Source: Methylotenera_A sp031381645
Lineage (GTDB): Bacteria; Pseudomonadota; Gammaproteobacteria; Burkholderiales; Methylophilaceae
Reading direction: 5' to 3'
Assembly: GCA_031381645.1 (NCBI GenBank)
Contig: JANMYB010000044.1
Coordinates: 1-64,000 of the forward strand
Length of the DNA: 64,000 nt
Shown: piece by piece, positions 43,503-53,214 of the stretch
Position numbering within the stretch: the stretch's first letter is position 1
Layout: each line of letters opens with the position of its first letter
Translations under genes and position numbers: made by a program
The notes under the pieces: model-generated
Told to the model about the DNA's origin: nothing
The model's database searches: none
Seen by the model: only the letters and a program-made list of their open reading frames with translations

Positions 43503-44915
43503 TTAATTTTCACTTTCAACTTCTTCGTCCGACTCACCCTCGCCGTCTTTAGACAAGCCCAATTTAACGAGCCTGTATCTTAAGGTTCTAAAGCTGACGC
43601 CTAACAATTTTGCTGCCGCAGTTTTGTTGTTATTGGCTTTTTCTAAAGCTTTCAAAATTGCGCGCTTTTCGATTTCTTCCAAGTATTCTGGCAAGCCTAT
43701 TTCTAAAGTTTTACTAGGGTTAAAGTTAGTTTCTTCACCCTCGTTTTTGCTTTTATGTTCGCTAGCCATCACTTCTTCACCCATAAATAAATCATTGGTG
43801 CTGATTTTTTTGCCATCACATAAGGCCAGCGCACGTTCGAGCATGTTTTCCAGTTCGCGTACATTACCAGCAAAATGCAGCTCAGAAATAAGTTTATTGG
43901 CACTATCTTCTAGCACTGGCACTTCAATAGATTGTGACTGACAAAGTTTTTGTAACAATTTTTGCGTTAGCTCAGGAATATCTTCAGGCCGATCACGCAG
44001 CGCTGGCATTTTGAGTTGAATCACATTCAGGCGGTAATATAAATCTTGCCTAAATAATCCTTGCGCCATTAAAGTGCTCAGGTTTTTGTGCGTTGCGCTA
44101 ATAATGCGTGCATCTACGGCTTCTTCGGCAGTGCCGCCCACTGTACGCACTTTTTTCTCCTGAATCGCACGCAATAATTTTACCTGCATGGCAAGTGGTA
44201 AATCAGCCACTTCGTCCAAAAATAAAGTACCGCCATTGGCTGCTTGAAATAGGCCGATGGTATCTTGAGATGCGCCCGTAAACGCACCTTTTTTGTAGCC
44301 AAAAAACTCACTTTCCATTAAATTTTCAGGTATCGCGCCACAGTTGACTGCGATAAAGGCTTTATCGCAGCGTGAGCTATTGCTGTGAATCAGTCGCGCT
44401 GCAAGTTCTTTACCGCTACCCGATTCACCGCTGATATAAACAGGTGCTTGGCTACGCGCCAGTTTTTCTATCATGGTGCGTACGTAATCTATGGCTGGAG
44501 AGTTGCCGATTAAGTCCGCCGTATTTTGTGTTTCCTTGATATCTGTGCTGGAGAGTTTAAGCGCGGATTCCACCAACGGCCGTAGTTGTTTGAGTGAAAT
44601 GGGTTTGGTTAAATAATCAAACGCGCCAGCTTTTAATGCAGAAACTGCGTTTTCGGCGCTACCATAGGCAGTAATGACCGCTACGGGTAAATCGGTATAA
44701 TTAGCAGAGATATGCGCTACTAAATCTAAGCCTAAGCCATCGGGCAAACGCATATCGGTTAGGCACAAATTGTAGTTTCTTTGCGCCAACATTTCTTTGG
44801 CTTCTTCTACGTTGCTGGCGCTATCTGCTCTAATATCCATACGTTCCAGCGTCAATACCACTAATTCGCGAATATCGGTTTCATCATCCACCACCAAGCA
44901 ATTAAAATGCGCCAT
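43503..44915 (-). CDS. pilR: Sigma-54-dependent response regulator PilR
   Basis: A 470-residue NtrC-family activator. Receiver domain with Asp54 (LCLTDMRLPDG) and KPI; intact AAA+ domain with Walker A GESGSGKELAARLIH, GAFTGA loop (FFGYKKGAFTGA), Walker B GGTLFLDEVADLP; Fis-type DNA-binding domain (NNKTAAAKLLGVSFRTLRYRL). In contrast to the NtrX-like protein at 3071 it keeps all sigma-54 contact motifs. PilR controls type IV pilin expression with PilS, which lies seven bases upstream. Confidence 0.92.
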   Translation of the reverse strand: MAHFNCLVVDDETDIRELVVLTLERMDIRADSASNVEEAKEMLAQRNYNLCLTDMRLPDGLGLDLVAHISANYTDLPVAVITAYGSAENAVSALKAGAFDYLTKPISLKQLRPLVESALKLSSTDIKETQNTADLIGNSPAIDYVRTMIEKLARSQAPVYISGESGSGKELAARLIHSNSSRCDKAFIAVNCGAIPENLMESEFFGYKKGAFTGASQDTIGLFQAANGGTLFLDEVADLPLAMQVKLLRAIQEKKVRTVGGTAEEAVDARIISATHKNLSTLMAQGLFRQDLYYRLNVIQLKMPALRDRPEDIPELTQKLLQKLCQSQSIEVPVLEDSANKLISELHFAGNVRELENMLERALALCDGKKISTNDLFMGEEVMASEHKSKNEGEETNFNPSKTLEIGLPEYLEEIEKRAILKALEKANNNKTAAAKLLGVSFRTLRYRLVKLGLSKDGEGESDEEVESEN

Positions 44916-44921
44916 TAAAAT

Positions 44922-46583
44922 TTAAGCCTTTTTGACGTGCATGATAAATTGTGAGCCTGATTCTTGGTTTAGGGTTTTATAAAGCAATTTTGCGCCGTTG
45001 GCATCGGCCAGCTCGCGCGCGATGTATAGACCAAGCCCAGTACCAGATTTTTCGGTAGTAAAAAATGGTTCAAATAAATTACTACGCACACTTTCAGGAA
45101 CGCCTTCGCCATCATCGTTAATTTCGATATGTACATTTTTTGTGTTTCCAGTCGGAGCAATTGCTAATTCTAGGCTATTTTCTAATTTTTTACAGTGACG
45201 CCAACCATTTTTACACAGATTCCATAGAATTTGATTCAAATGCCTACGATCAAATGAAATGTGAGTATCGGAGTTGATCAGTGTGAGTTTAAAACCAGTT
45301 TCGGGGATTTTTTCCACAGCACAAAATTGTGTATAAAAATCCTGCATGAAATTCTCTAAATGTAACACTTCTTGATTGGTGCGATCACGCCGATTCAGCT
45401 CTAATACATCTTTAATAATTTGATCCACCCGCTGTACATTATCACTAATAATTTGTAGCATGCGCTTGGTGCTTGGGTCGGTGTCGTCTTCTTGCAAAAG
45501 TTGATTTGCGTGGCTAATAGCGCTAAGTGGGTTGCGAATTTCATGTGCAATATTGGCAGTTAAACGGCCTAGTGCCGCCAGCTTTACCTGATGTGCTTGT
45601 GTTTGCATTTGTGACCAATCTGAAATGAAAATTACCGAGCCTTGTTTGCGATTATTAGGTGACCTATCTTCTGAAATGGGCAAAAAACGAAGCCTGAGTT
45701 CGCGTGATAATGCAGTTAATTTTAAAAAGTTTGCCGCTGCACTATTGGTGGACACAAACCCATGTGCGGGCTCTGTTTCCTCTTGCCAAAGCCGCATCAA
45801 GTTAGCGACTTCAGGGGAAATTTCGGTAAGGGATTTTCCTTGCCAGTTGGCGGATTCACTGTAATTATCCCCTAGACCGAGCAGTTTTTCTGCTTGCAAG
45901 TTGTAGTGTTTGATTCGAAAGTCTTGGTCTACCACCAGCACGCCATCTTGCATTTCTTGGGTAATCAGCGCATTAATCTGCGCTAGATTTTGTACATCTA
46001 AGCCACGTTGCGAGGCTAATAACTCACTTTCTTTTGCACGTTTGGCCAAGCTGTAAGCGAGCCAAGCCGTGGCGAAACAACCCAAGCATAATAGTACGGC
46101 AGGCGTGTAACTGCTGGCAGAGGTATCGAATTTTAGCATGCGATAGGATTGTTCGAGCAGTATTCCGATACTTGCAATAGCTGCATAGAATAAGGCTAAG
46201 CGGCCTTCGCTAATTAAACTGGCGCTAGCGATGGCAATAATTAAAAGCAAGCCAATACTACTCTGGCTGCCATCTTGTGCGTGCATCATTAGCACAATAA
46301 ATACGATATCTAAGAGTATTTGAATCGGCAAGTTGATGTTGATAATGGGTTTTTCAACCCAGGTAAAAGTGGCCGAAATAACACTAAACACAAAATAGCC
46401 GAGCGCTAATGCCGAAAAGAGATCTGTACTTGCGTTTTGCAACCAAGCTTCAGTATTTAACATGTCTTGTATTACCAAAAGTAGTAGCGCAACGACCAAT
46501 CGGTAAACGTTATAAAGCTTAAGACTTCGCCAGCGCGTGGCGCTTAAGTTAGCGTCAGAGGTAGCGGTTAAATCAATCAGCAT
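44922..46583 (-). CDS. pilS: Sensor histidine kinase PilS
   Basis: A 553-residue kinase. Six membrane helices in the first 190 residues, a PAS domain (LITQEMQDGVLVVDQDFRIKHYN), the H-box IAHEIRNPLSAISHA, and the HATPase domain (NDDGEGVPESVRSNLFEPFFTTEKSGTGLGLYI). The six-helix input domain and linkage to pilR identify PilS, which in related bacteria senses pilin in the membrane. Starts two bases after the PP0621-type gene ends. Confidence 0.92.
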   Translation of the reverse strand: MLIDLTATSDANLSATRWRSLKLYNVYRLVVALLLLVIQDMLNTEAWLQNASTDLFSALALGYFVFSVISATFTWVEKPIININLPIQILLDIVFIVLMMHAQDGSQSSIGLLLIIAIASASLISEGRLALFYAAIASIGILLEQSYRMLKFDTSASSYTPAVLLCLGCFATAWLAYSLAKRAKESELLASQRGLDVQNLAQINALITQEMQDGVLVVDQDFRIKHYNLQAEKLLGLGDNYSESANWQGKSLTEISPEVANLMRLWQEETEPAHGFVSTNSAAANFLKLTALSRELRLRFLPISEDRSPNNRKQGSVIFISDWSQMQTQAHQVKLAALGRLTANIAHEIRNPLSAISHANQLLQEDDTDPSTKRMLQIISDNVQRVDQIIKDVLELNRRDRTNQEVLHLENFMQDFYTQFCAVEKIPETGFKLTLINSDTHISFDRRHLNQILWNLCKNGWRHCKKLENSLELAIAPTGNTKNVHIEINDDGEGVPESVRSNLFEPFFTTEKSGTGLGLYIARELADANGAKLLYKTLNQESGSQFIMHVKKA

Positions 46584-46584
46584 G

Positions 46585-46809
46585 CTATTTTTTCGAGCTT
46601 TCGTTTTTAATACACTCAGGATTGTTACAAATGATTTTGCTATCGATCATTTGACTTTCACTTGCTGGCACATGGCAGCCGCAGTGTGCGCATTGCACAA
46701 AGTTTTCTTCTGATTTAGAAGTGTTTTCAGACTTGGTGGTTGCAATTAATCGCTTAGCAATTTGGTACAAAATCCAAACTAAAATAATCAGTATTAGAAT
46801 GCGAGTCAT
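46585..46809 (-). CDS. PP0621-type small membrane protein
   Basis: A 74-residue protein with one N-terminal membrane helix (ILILIILVWILYQIA) and a soluble part with four cysteines in CAHCGCHVPASESQ and IICNNPEC, suggesting a small zinc-binding knuckle. The pattern is that of the PP0621 family, usually encoded beside pilS. Function unknown. First gene of the pilSR unit. Confidence 0.85.
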   Translation of the reverse strand: MTRILILIILVWILYQIAKRLIATTKSENTSKSEENFVQCAHCGCHVPASESQMIDSKIICNNPECIKNESSKK

Positions 46810-46961
46810 AAGTGTTTATCAATTCCAAATTGAACCAAGTATAGGGATTGTAACCAAAAGCAGGACGATTACAAACTGCCTAGGAATGAAGCTTAAAACT
46901 GCTATACTTAGTGCTAGTAATTTAATAACACTCTTGCATTACCAATTAAATAAGTACATAC

Positions 46962-47558
46962 ATGGCAAGTTCACAAGAATTATCAGATTTTTTGCGGGAT
47001 GTAGAGCGACGCGCGTTTAAGCAGACGGTATATGCTGTGCGCGATGATCACGCCGCATTGGATATTGTGCAAGATGCTATGTTAAAGCTAGCGGAAAAAT
47101 ATGCCGATAAGCCTGTCAGCGAATATCCAATGCTGTTTCAGCGTATTTTGCAAAATACCATGCGTGATTATTGGCGCAGACAAAAAGTACGCAACCTGTG
47201 GACAACTCTGCTTTCTTCCTTTGGTGCGGGTAAGGATGGCGAAGATGACCATGACCCGCTTGACTCGATTGATGTGGAAGATGAAGGCACGAATCCAGCC
47301 ATTCAGCTTGAGCGCAGCCAAACTATGAAAATCATTGAAAAAGCGCTTGAAAGGCTACCCGCGCGTCAACGAGAAGCCTTCGTATTGCGTTATTGGGAGG
47401 ACATGGATGTTGCAGAAACCGCCGCAATGATGGGTTGCTCTCAAGGCAGCGTTAAAACGCACTGTTCGCGCGCTGTGCATAGCTTGGCGGCTATATTAGA
47501 AAAGCAGGGCTTAGGTAGTAGAGCTATAGCGCAATTAGGAGTAGAAACATGGGCATAG
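46962..47558 (+). CDS. ECF-type RNA polymerase sigma factor
   Basis: A 198-residue sigma-70 family protein. Region 2 includes AFKQTVYAVRDDHAALDIVQDAMLKLAEKY and the -10 recognition part FQRILQNTMRDYWRRQKVR; region 4 includes LERLPARQREAFVLRYWEDMDVAETAAMMGCSQGSVKTHCSRAVHSL. A linker of about 35 acidic residues separates them. The next two genes, DUF3619 and DUF3106, are its usual companions in betaproteobacteria. The DUF3619 protein has a membrane helix and may be the anti-sigma factor. Confidence 0.92.
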   Translation: MASSQELSDFLRDVERRAFKQTVYAVRDDHAALDIVQDAMLKLAEKYADKPVSEYPMLFQRILQNTMRDYWRRQKVRNLWTTLLSSFGAGKDGEDDHDPLDSIDVEDEGTNPAIQLERSQTMKIIEKALERLPARQREAFVLRYWEDMDVAETAAMMGCSQGSVKTHCSRAVHSLAAILEKQGLGSRAIAQLGVETWA

Positions 47559-47956
47559 GCAATTTACAAGAAAATCAAATCGACGTACAAAATATAGATT
47601 TGCAGGCTAAGCAAATTGCTGGCTTGCTAGACGCGCATGCTAAACGTTTAAGCATGCGTACGCTCAAGCAGCTTGAAAATGGCCGTGAGCGCGCTGTAAA
47701 AGTGCATGCTCAACAAATTTCTGGTGCTAGCGTGAATCGCGATGGCACATTAAGCAGTATTTCCTCGTGGGCAGAACATCATCGCATAGCAAGCACTGGT
47801 TTGGTATTGGGTGCGACTATTGTTGGTTTTGTGCTGATGCAATCCCTTAACAAAGAACCAAGCGACGCGTTTTTATTGAGTGCGGATTTGCCACCGGAAG
47901 CATTTGTAGATAGAGGTTTTGAACCTTTTCTCAATGATTCGCAAGCTAAGTTATAA
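47549..47956 (+). CDS. DUF3619 membrane protein, possible anti-sigma factor
   Basis: A 135-residue protein. A cytoplasmic N-terminal part (QAKQIAGLLDAHAKRLSMRTLKQLENGRERAV) precedes one membrane helix (TGLVLGATIVGFVLMQSL) and a short periplasmic tail. The fold order is that of membrane anti-sigma factors, but no direct evidence of that role is visible. It overlaps the sigma factor gene by ten bases and has AGGAG before its ATG, so the two are coupled. Confidence 0.83.
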   Translation: MGIGNLQENQIDVQNIDLQAKQIAGLLDAHAKRLSMRTLKQLENGRERAVKVHAQQISGASVNRDGTLSSISSWAEHHRIASTGLVLGATIVGFVLMQSLNKEPSDAFLLSADLPPEAFVDRGFEPFLNDSQAKL

Positions 47957-47984
47957 TTAAATACTTTTGAACTTAATATAATCG

Positions 47985-48494
47985 ATGAACAAATTTTTAT
48001 TATTGTTAGCCTTAGTTACGACTAGCCTATGTGCGGAGGAGTTTGCCAATTTGGCGCTACACACACAATTAGCAATGGGAGACATTGGTAGCATGAAATC
48101 ATCGCTTAGCGATGGTGCCAATAGTGAAGTGCCCGCCCAAACTTGGCAACAACTCTCTAACGATGAGCGTAAGGTTTTAGCACCATTAGGCACTGAGTGG
48201 GATACTCTAAGGTCTTGGCAACGTGAAAAAATGCTGGATATTGCTAAAGACTATCCAAAAATGGATGCACAAAAACAACAGCGTGTGCAAAAACGTTTGA
48301 ATAGCTGGAGTCGCATGACTCCGTATGAGCGCGAAAATGCACGTAAACGTTATCAGCACTTTCATTCATTAAGCCCTGAAAAAAGAGACGAAGTGCGTAA
48401 AAAATGGGCAGAGCATCAAAAATTACCTGAAGTTGAGCGTGAAAAATTACGTAAAGAATCAATCGATTGGGATTATGAGCCAGATTTGGAGTAA
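47985..48494 (+). CDS. DUF3106 domain exported protein
   Basis: A 169-residue protein with a signal peptide (MNKFLLLLALVTTSLCAEE) and a helical domain carrying repeated W/L and R motifs: TWQQLSNDERKVLAPLGTEWDTL, RLNSWSRMTPYERENARKRYQHFHSLSPEKRDEVRKKW. This is the DUF3106 pattern. Function is unknown. Third gene of the sigma operon; a terminator follows. Confidence 0.87.
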   Translation: MNKFLLLLALVTTSLCAEEFANLALHTQLAMGDIGSMKSSLSDGANSEVPAQTWQQLSNDERKVLAPLGTEWDTLRSWQREKMLDIAKDYPKMDAQKQQRVQKRLNSWSRMTPYERENARKRYQHFHSLSPEKRDEVRKKWAEHQKLPEVEREKLRKESIDWDYEPDLE

Positions 48495-48510
48495 TTTTTG
48501 CATAGCAAGT

Positions 48511-48541
48511 TAAAGCCCGCTGTTTTATAGTGGGTTTTTTT
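48511..48541 (+). terminator. Rho-independent terminator after the DUF3106 gene
   Basis: A seven-pair stem GCCCGCT/AGTGGGT (two G-T pairs) with loop GTTTTAT and a run of T immediately after. The RDD gene begins about 17 bases later, so its expression may depend on read-through. Confidence 0.75.
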
Positions 48542-48557
48542 ACGCTTAGAAAAATGG

Positions 48558-48971
48558 ATGATGGTTCAAAATGCGACTCGCTTTAAACTTTTTGCAGCTT
48601 GCGTTTACGAGCTGCTATTGCTACTAGCGTTATGGATGCTGTGCACTTGGATTTTTGTGCGCTTATTTGGTGACGCGACAGGCGGCTATAAACGCTCTGT
48701 TTTACAGACCTATTTATGGTTGGTCACTGGCATTTATTTTGTGTGGTGTTGGCACAAAACAGGACAAACTTTAGCTACTAAAACTTGGAAAATTAAGCTT
48801 GTAAATCAGCAAAATACAATGTTAGGCACGCAACAAGCTTTAATTAGATATGCTCTGGCAAGCGCTTCTTTATTGGCTTGTGGGGCAGGTTATTTTTGGG
48901 CTTTATTCGATAAAGATGGTTTATTTTTACACGACAGATTACTGAAAACGCGCTTTATTCAGATGGTTTAG
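48558..48971 (+). CDS. RDD family membrane protein
   Basis: A 137-residue protein with three or four membrane segments. The RDD family signature is seen as RFKLFAACVYELLLLLALWML and later GQTLATKTWKIKLVNQQNTML, then HDRLLKTRFIQM at the end. The Arg-Asp-Asp triplet itself is relaxed (FAACVYE). Transport function is proposed for some family members only. Start 48558 or 48561. It overlaps the convergent lptG gene by four bases. Confidence 0.85.
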   Translation: MMVQNATRFKLFAACVYELLLLLALWMLCTWIFVRLFGDATGGYKRSVLQTYLWLVTGIYFVWCWHKTGQTLATKTWKIKLVNQQNTMLGTQQALIRYALASASLLACGAGYFWALFDKDGLFLHDRLLKTRFIQMV

Positions 48972-50056
48972 CGACGTTCGATTACAAATAACAGGCTCAA
49001 GCCAGCGATTAAAAATAGTATAGTTGGTGCAATCGCGCTCATCAAGGGTGGCCAATCATTTAATACGCCCAAGTGAGTAAACACTCGATTCATAATTTGG
49101 TAAGATACGCCCAGCAAAATACCAATAAAAATTTTAGCGCTGGTGCCGCCAGAACGTTGTTGCAAAAAGCCAAATGGTAGCGCCAAAATCACCATCACTA
49201 TGCAGGCCAATGGGTACACCATTTTTGACCAGAGCGCGACTTCATAGCGCGTAGTTTTTTGTTTGTTGGTTTCTAAGTGGTTGATAAATGAGTATAAATT
49301 CCAAGCTGACATTTTCTCTGGGGCGACTAATAATACGTTGAGCAATTCTGGGCGAATCAGCGATTTCCAATTTGCCTTGTTAAAAAAGTGGGTTTGTATA
49401 TTGTTATCCTCAATTTTTTTAAAGGTATTAAATTTGGTTTGTGTAACTTCGCTTAAACTCCAGCGTTCCTCTTTGTAATCGCCTTTTTTGGCGATACTAA
49501 TGCTACGTAATTTAAAGTTTTCATCAAACTCATAAATATGCAGATTCAATAAACTCGCGTCTGGCAGCACAGTTTCCACGTTCACAAAACTTTTGCCATC
49601 TTTCACCCATAAGCCAGATCTAAAATCTTGAGCGACGACAGAGTCCGTGGCTTTAATGCGCATACGCTGCGCCATTTTTTCGCTAATTGGCGTAATTAGT
49701 TCGCCTACAAAAAACGTGATGACAGTGAATAATAAGCCCACTTTTATTAGGCTAAAGCCAATATCAGCTAGAGATAAGCCGCTTACCCGCATTACAATTA
49801 GTTCAGAATTGCGTGCAAGCGTGCCTAAGCTATACATCATACCTACCAGCACCGCCACGGGCACCACTTCGTAAATGTGTCCTGGAATGCTTAATAGTAC
49901 AAACACTAGCATTTGGCTGAGACCGTAATTGCCTTGACCAAGACTATCAAGTTCTTGAATTAAATCAAAAAACGAGAACATGGCAAGCAAACCCAGCATA
50001 ATCATCAAAATATTGACACTGGTTTCCTGCCAAAAATAACGGTTAAAAATCTTCAT
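48968..50056 (-). CDS. lptG: LPS export system permease LptG
   Basis: A 362-residue inner-membrane protein with six helices around a central periplasmic domain. Begins with IFNRYFWQETSVNILMIMLGLLAMFSFFDLIQEL, contains GTLARNSELIVMRVSGLSLADI, the coupling helix that contacts LptB, and ends with helices typical of LptG. It overlaps lptF by four bases. With LptF and LptB (14102) it extracts LPS from the inner membrane. Confidence 0.93.
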   Translation of the reverse strand: MKIFNRYFWQETSVNILMIMLGLLAMFSFFDLIQELDSLGQGNYGLSQMLVFVLLSIPGHIYEVVPVAVLVGMMYSLGTLARNSELIVMRVSGLSLADIGFSLIKVGLLFTVITFFVGELITPISEKMAQRMRIKATDSVVAQDFRSGLWVKDGKSFVNVETVLPDASLLNLHIYEFDENFKLRSISIAKKGDYKEERWSLSEVTQTKFNTFKKIEDNNIQTHFFNKANWKSLIRPELLNVLLVAPEKMSAWNLYSFINHLETNKQKTTRYEVALWSKMVYPLACIVMVILALPFGFLQQRSGGTSAKIFIGILLGVSYQIMNRVFTHLGVLNDWPPLMSAIAPTILFLIAGLSLLFVIERR

Positions 50057-51174
50057 CGCGTTTTAAGTTTTTTCCACAAACCAGTGATGTTGACAGAAAT
50101 TTTTGGCAACAGAGGTAGTAAATGGTTTCGCCTATAAAACATATAAAAAGTAAGCGTCAAAAAAAACAAATGTACTGGCCACAGGCCAATTGCGGCGCTA
50201 AGTCTACCTTGTGTTACCCAAGCTTGAAATACGCTGAGAATATTGTTGTAGATAATGTAAATGACAATCGCAAAGATTAAGTTGAGTGAGCGCCCAGCAC
50301 GAGGGTCTACAAAACTTAAAGGAATTGCTAGCAACACCAATACCAGCGCGGAGATAGGAATAGCCAAGCGCCACTGTAGCTCCGCCTGATTGCCAGAATC
50401 GGCATTCAGTAACAACTCTTTAGTAGACAGTGCTTGCTTGGTATAGGGCTCTGGCACAGCCTCTTTGGCCTGCACACGAATCGCATAACGCTCGAATTCG
50501 GTGGTCGAAACCTCGGCCGTATTTGGCTTTCCCTCATAGCGGCGACCTTTTTCTAGTACTAAAAAATTATCGCCATTATTTACTTTTTCCCGACTGCCTT
50601 GGCTGGCTACGATGACACCCGTTTTTTGGTGTTGTGTAGATTGTACGAATATGTTTTTAACAACATTACCAAGCTCATCAAAACTTTCTACAAAATAGAC
50701 GCGATCGCCGCCATTCGATTCTTTAAATACGCCTGGACTAATGGATGACAGCTCGTCTCGAGCTTTAAGCTGCACTTTGTAATCTTGACCTTTTTGCGTT
50801 GCCCACGGCATCACCCATAAACTTAGCAAGGTGATCACCACTAGCACGGGCGCGGCAAAATTTAAAATAGGGCGTACCCATTTACTCAGTCCAAGGCCAG
50901 AGCTAAACCAAATTACCATTTCAGAATCGCGGTGCCAACGAGTTAAGGTTAGTAAAACTGCTAGAAAAATACTAAGCGATAAGATCATGGGTAAAAATTT
51001 CACCATGTTAAACCCAAGCAAAGTATTAATTGCGTCATTTGGCAAAATGCCTTTGGCGGCAAGACGCACCAAGTTACCAGCGCGCTGGGCAATGACAATA
51101 CCGATAAGTATCAAGAACATCGCCCCAGCAGTGTTGATAAGCTCATGCGATAAAGATTTTTTGAATATTTTCAA
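50053..51174 (-). CDS. lptF: LPS export system permease LptF
   Basis: A roughly 373-residue permease paired with LptG. N-terminal helix (HELINTAGAMFLILIGIVIAQRAGNLVRLAAKG), coupling helix (WHRDSEMVIWFSSGLGLSKWV) and C-terminal helices match LptF. A TTG start at 51174 gives MKIFKKSLSHEL, which fits family length; the frame extends to another TTG at 51213, and neither has a strong ribosome site. It is divergent from pepA, a common arrangement. Confidence 0.9.
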   Translation of the reverse strand: MKIFKKSLSHELINTAGAMFLILIGIVIAQRAGNLVRLAAKGILPNDAINTLLGFNMVKFLPMILSLSIFLAVLLTLTRWHRDSEMVIWFSSGLGLSKWVRPILNFAAPVLVVITLLSLWVMPWATQKGQDYKVQLKARDELSSISPGVFKESNGGDRVYFVESFDELGNVVKNIFVQSTQHQKTGVIVASQGSREKVNNGDNFLVLEKGRRYEGKPNTAEVSTTEFERYAIRVQAKEAVPEPYTKQALSTKELLLNADSGNQAELQWRLAIPISALVLVLLAIPLSFVDPRAGRSLNLIFAIVIYIIYNNILSVFQAWVTQGRLSAAIGLWPVHLFFLTLTFYMFYRRNHLLPLLPKISVNITGLWKKLKTR

Positions 51175-51271
51175 TTTAAATTTTGTGCAATTTGCGCTTT
51201 GATTTCGAGTCAAAACGCTAGATAATTAGTTATTAAAGTAATCACCAATTAAAAAAGTTAAAAGGACTAAA

Positions 51272-52765
51272 ATGGAATTTAGCATAATAAACGGAAATCC
51301 AGAAAAACTACGCACTGATTGTGTGATTGTAGGTGTATTTGAGGGCGGAAAATTAAGCGATGCTGCAAAAAATTTGGATGTGGCTTCAAATAAAGCCGTT
51401 AGTGTGACGGTAAAAAGCGGCGATATGGATGGAAAACTCAATAGCACATTAGTGTTGCATCATGTTGCTGGCGTAGCCGCAACCCGTGTTTTGTTAGTGG
51501 GCTTGGGCAAATCAGCCGAGTTTACAGAGAAACAATATTGCCAAGTTGCGCGCGCAGCCGTTAAAGCGTTGCCTAAAGGCGTTGCTAGCGCGAGTTTTTG
51601 CTTGGCAGAAATTGTCATTAAGAAATCGGATATTCATACTAAAGTAGCGCAATTGGTCGAAGTGGTGATGGACGCGACTTACCAAGTGAACGCGATAAAA
51701 CTTAAAAAAGCCGAGCCAAAAGCGCTGAAAAAAATAGCGATTTGTGTTGAAAAATCTGAGACCACACAAGCTGAAGCTGGCGTAAAACATGGCTTAGCGA
51801 TTAGTGCTGGCGTGAGTTTAGCCAAAGACTTAGGCAATTTGCCACCTAACATCTGCACGCCTACTTATTTAGGCGAACAAGCTAAAAAACTCGCTAAAGC
51901 TTATGGTTTTAAAGTGGAGGTTTTAGAGAAAAAGGAAATCGAAAAACTCGGCATGGGTTCATTTTTGGGCGTCGCGCAAGGCAGTGTAGAGCCCCCCCGC
52001 TTCATTATTTTGCAACATTTAAAAGGTAAAAAAGGTAGCAAACCAACAGTACTTGTGGGCAAAGGCATTACCTTTGATACGGGCGGCATTTCGTTAAAAC
52101 CAGGTGCTGACATGGATGAAATGAAATATGACATGTGCGGTGCGGCTAGCGTTTTAGGCACGTTCAAGGCGATTGGCGAAATGAATTTGGCGATTAATGC
52201 GGTGGGTTTAATTGCTACCTGCGAGAATATGCCCGACGCTGGTGCGATTAAGCCTGGTGACATTCTTACCAGCATGTCTGGTCAAACGATAGAAGTATTA
52301 AATACCGACGCAGAAGGACGACTGATTTTATGCGATGCGCTGACCTATGCGGAGCGTTTTGAGCCGAGCGCTGTGGTGGATATCGCCACGCTGACAGGCG
52401 CGTGCGTCATCGCACTTGGACATCATCCAAGTGGCTTGTTTAGTAACAAAGATGCGCTTGCCAAGGAATTGTTAGAAGCTGGCGAAAAGTCACATGATCG
52501 CGCTTGGCACATGCCATTGTGGGAAGAATTTCAAAGCCAGCTCGACAGTAACTTTGCCGATATGGCTAATATTGGCGGGCGTGCTGGCGGCAGTATTACC
52601 GCCGCTTGTTTCTTGTCGCGGTATGCAAAAAAATATGATTGGGCACACTTGGATATTGCTGGTACAGCTTGGAAAAGCGGTAAAGAAAAAGGCGGAACTG
52701 GGCGCCCTGTGCCGTTATTGACCACATTTTTAGTGCAACGCGCCGCCAAAACTCAGCAGGATTAA
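51272..52765 (+). CDS. pepA: Leucyl aminopeptidase (M17, cytosol aminopeptidase)
   Basis: A 497-residue two-metal aminopeptidase. The C-terminal catalytic domain has VGKGITFDTGGISLKPGADMDEMKYDMCGAA with Lys and Asp ligands, the signature NTDAEGRLILCDAL, and PLWEEFQSQL. The N-terminal macro-like domain is of usual length. PepA also binds DNA in some bacteria. Divergent from lptFG and followed by holC after nine bases, as in many proteobacteria. Confidence 0.96.
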   Translation: MEFSIINGNPEKLRTDCVIVGVFEGGKLSDAAKNLDVASNKAVSVTVKSGDMDGKLNSTLVLHHVAGVAATRVLLVGLGKSAEFTEKQYCQVARAAVKALPKGVASASFCLAEIVIKKSDIHTKVAQLVEVVMDATYQVNAIKLKKAEPKALKKIAICVEKSETTQAEAGVKHGLAISAGVSLAKDLGNLPPNICTPTYLGEQAKKLAKAYGFKVEVLEKKEIEKLGMGSFLGVAQGSVEPPRFIILQHLKGKKGSKPTVLVGKGITFDTGGISLKPGADMDEMKYDMCGAASVLGTFKAIGEMNLAINAVGLIATCENMPDAGAIKPGDILTSMSGQTIEVLNTDAEGRLILCDALTYAERFEPSAVVDIATLTGACVIALGHHPSGLFSNKDALAKELLEAGEKSHDRAWHMPLWEEFQSQLDSNFADMANIGGRAGGSITAACFLSRYAKKYDWAHLDIAGTAWKSGKEKGGTGRPVPLLTTFLVQRAAKTQQD

Positions 52766-52774
52766 TTTCAAGCC

Positions 52775-53206
52775 ATGACACGCATCGAGTTTTATTTTAA
52801 CGTGGCTGATAAACAGCAAGCCATCGCAAACTTGGTGCAATCTGCGTTAATAAAGTGCCGCCAAGTCATGATATTTGCTATGGACGAAAAAATGGCGAGT
52901 GATGTGAGTATGAGTTTGTGGCAAAATAAGCCTGAAAGTTTTTTGCCTAATGTAGAATTAAACCATTTACATGCCTCTGCAACGCCTGTGCTTATTGGCT
53001 TGCAGGGCGACGATTTAACGCAAGATGATATGTTGATTAATTTAACAATAAAAGAACCTAGTTTTTTTAGCCGATTTACGCAGTTGGTCGAGTTGGTAGG
53101 CGATGATGAGCAAGATAAGTTTGCTGCTCGAGCGCGATTTAAGTTTTATCGCGATAGAGGCTACGAAATTAAGAGTATAGACCATACTCAACATAAGATT
53201 GAATAG
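52775..53206 (+). CDS. holC: DNA polymerase III chi subunit
   Basis: A 143-residue chi subunit. It begins TRIEFYFNVADKQQAIANLVQSALIKCRQVMIF, contains WQNKPESFLPN and HASATPVLIGLQGDD, matching HolC, which links the clamp loader to single-strand binding protein. The order pepA-holC is conserved. Positions 52971-53008 of the coding DNA resemble the hairpin repeat family seen elsewhere in the window. Confidence 0.93.
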   Translation: MTRIEFYFNVADKQQAIANLVQSALIKCRQVMIFAMDEKMASDVSMSLWQNKPESFLPNVELNHLHASATPVLIGLQGDDLTQDDMLINLTIKEPSFFSRFTQLVELVGDDEQDKFAARARFKFYRDRGYEIKSIDHTQHKIE

Positions 53207-53214
53207 AGACTATT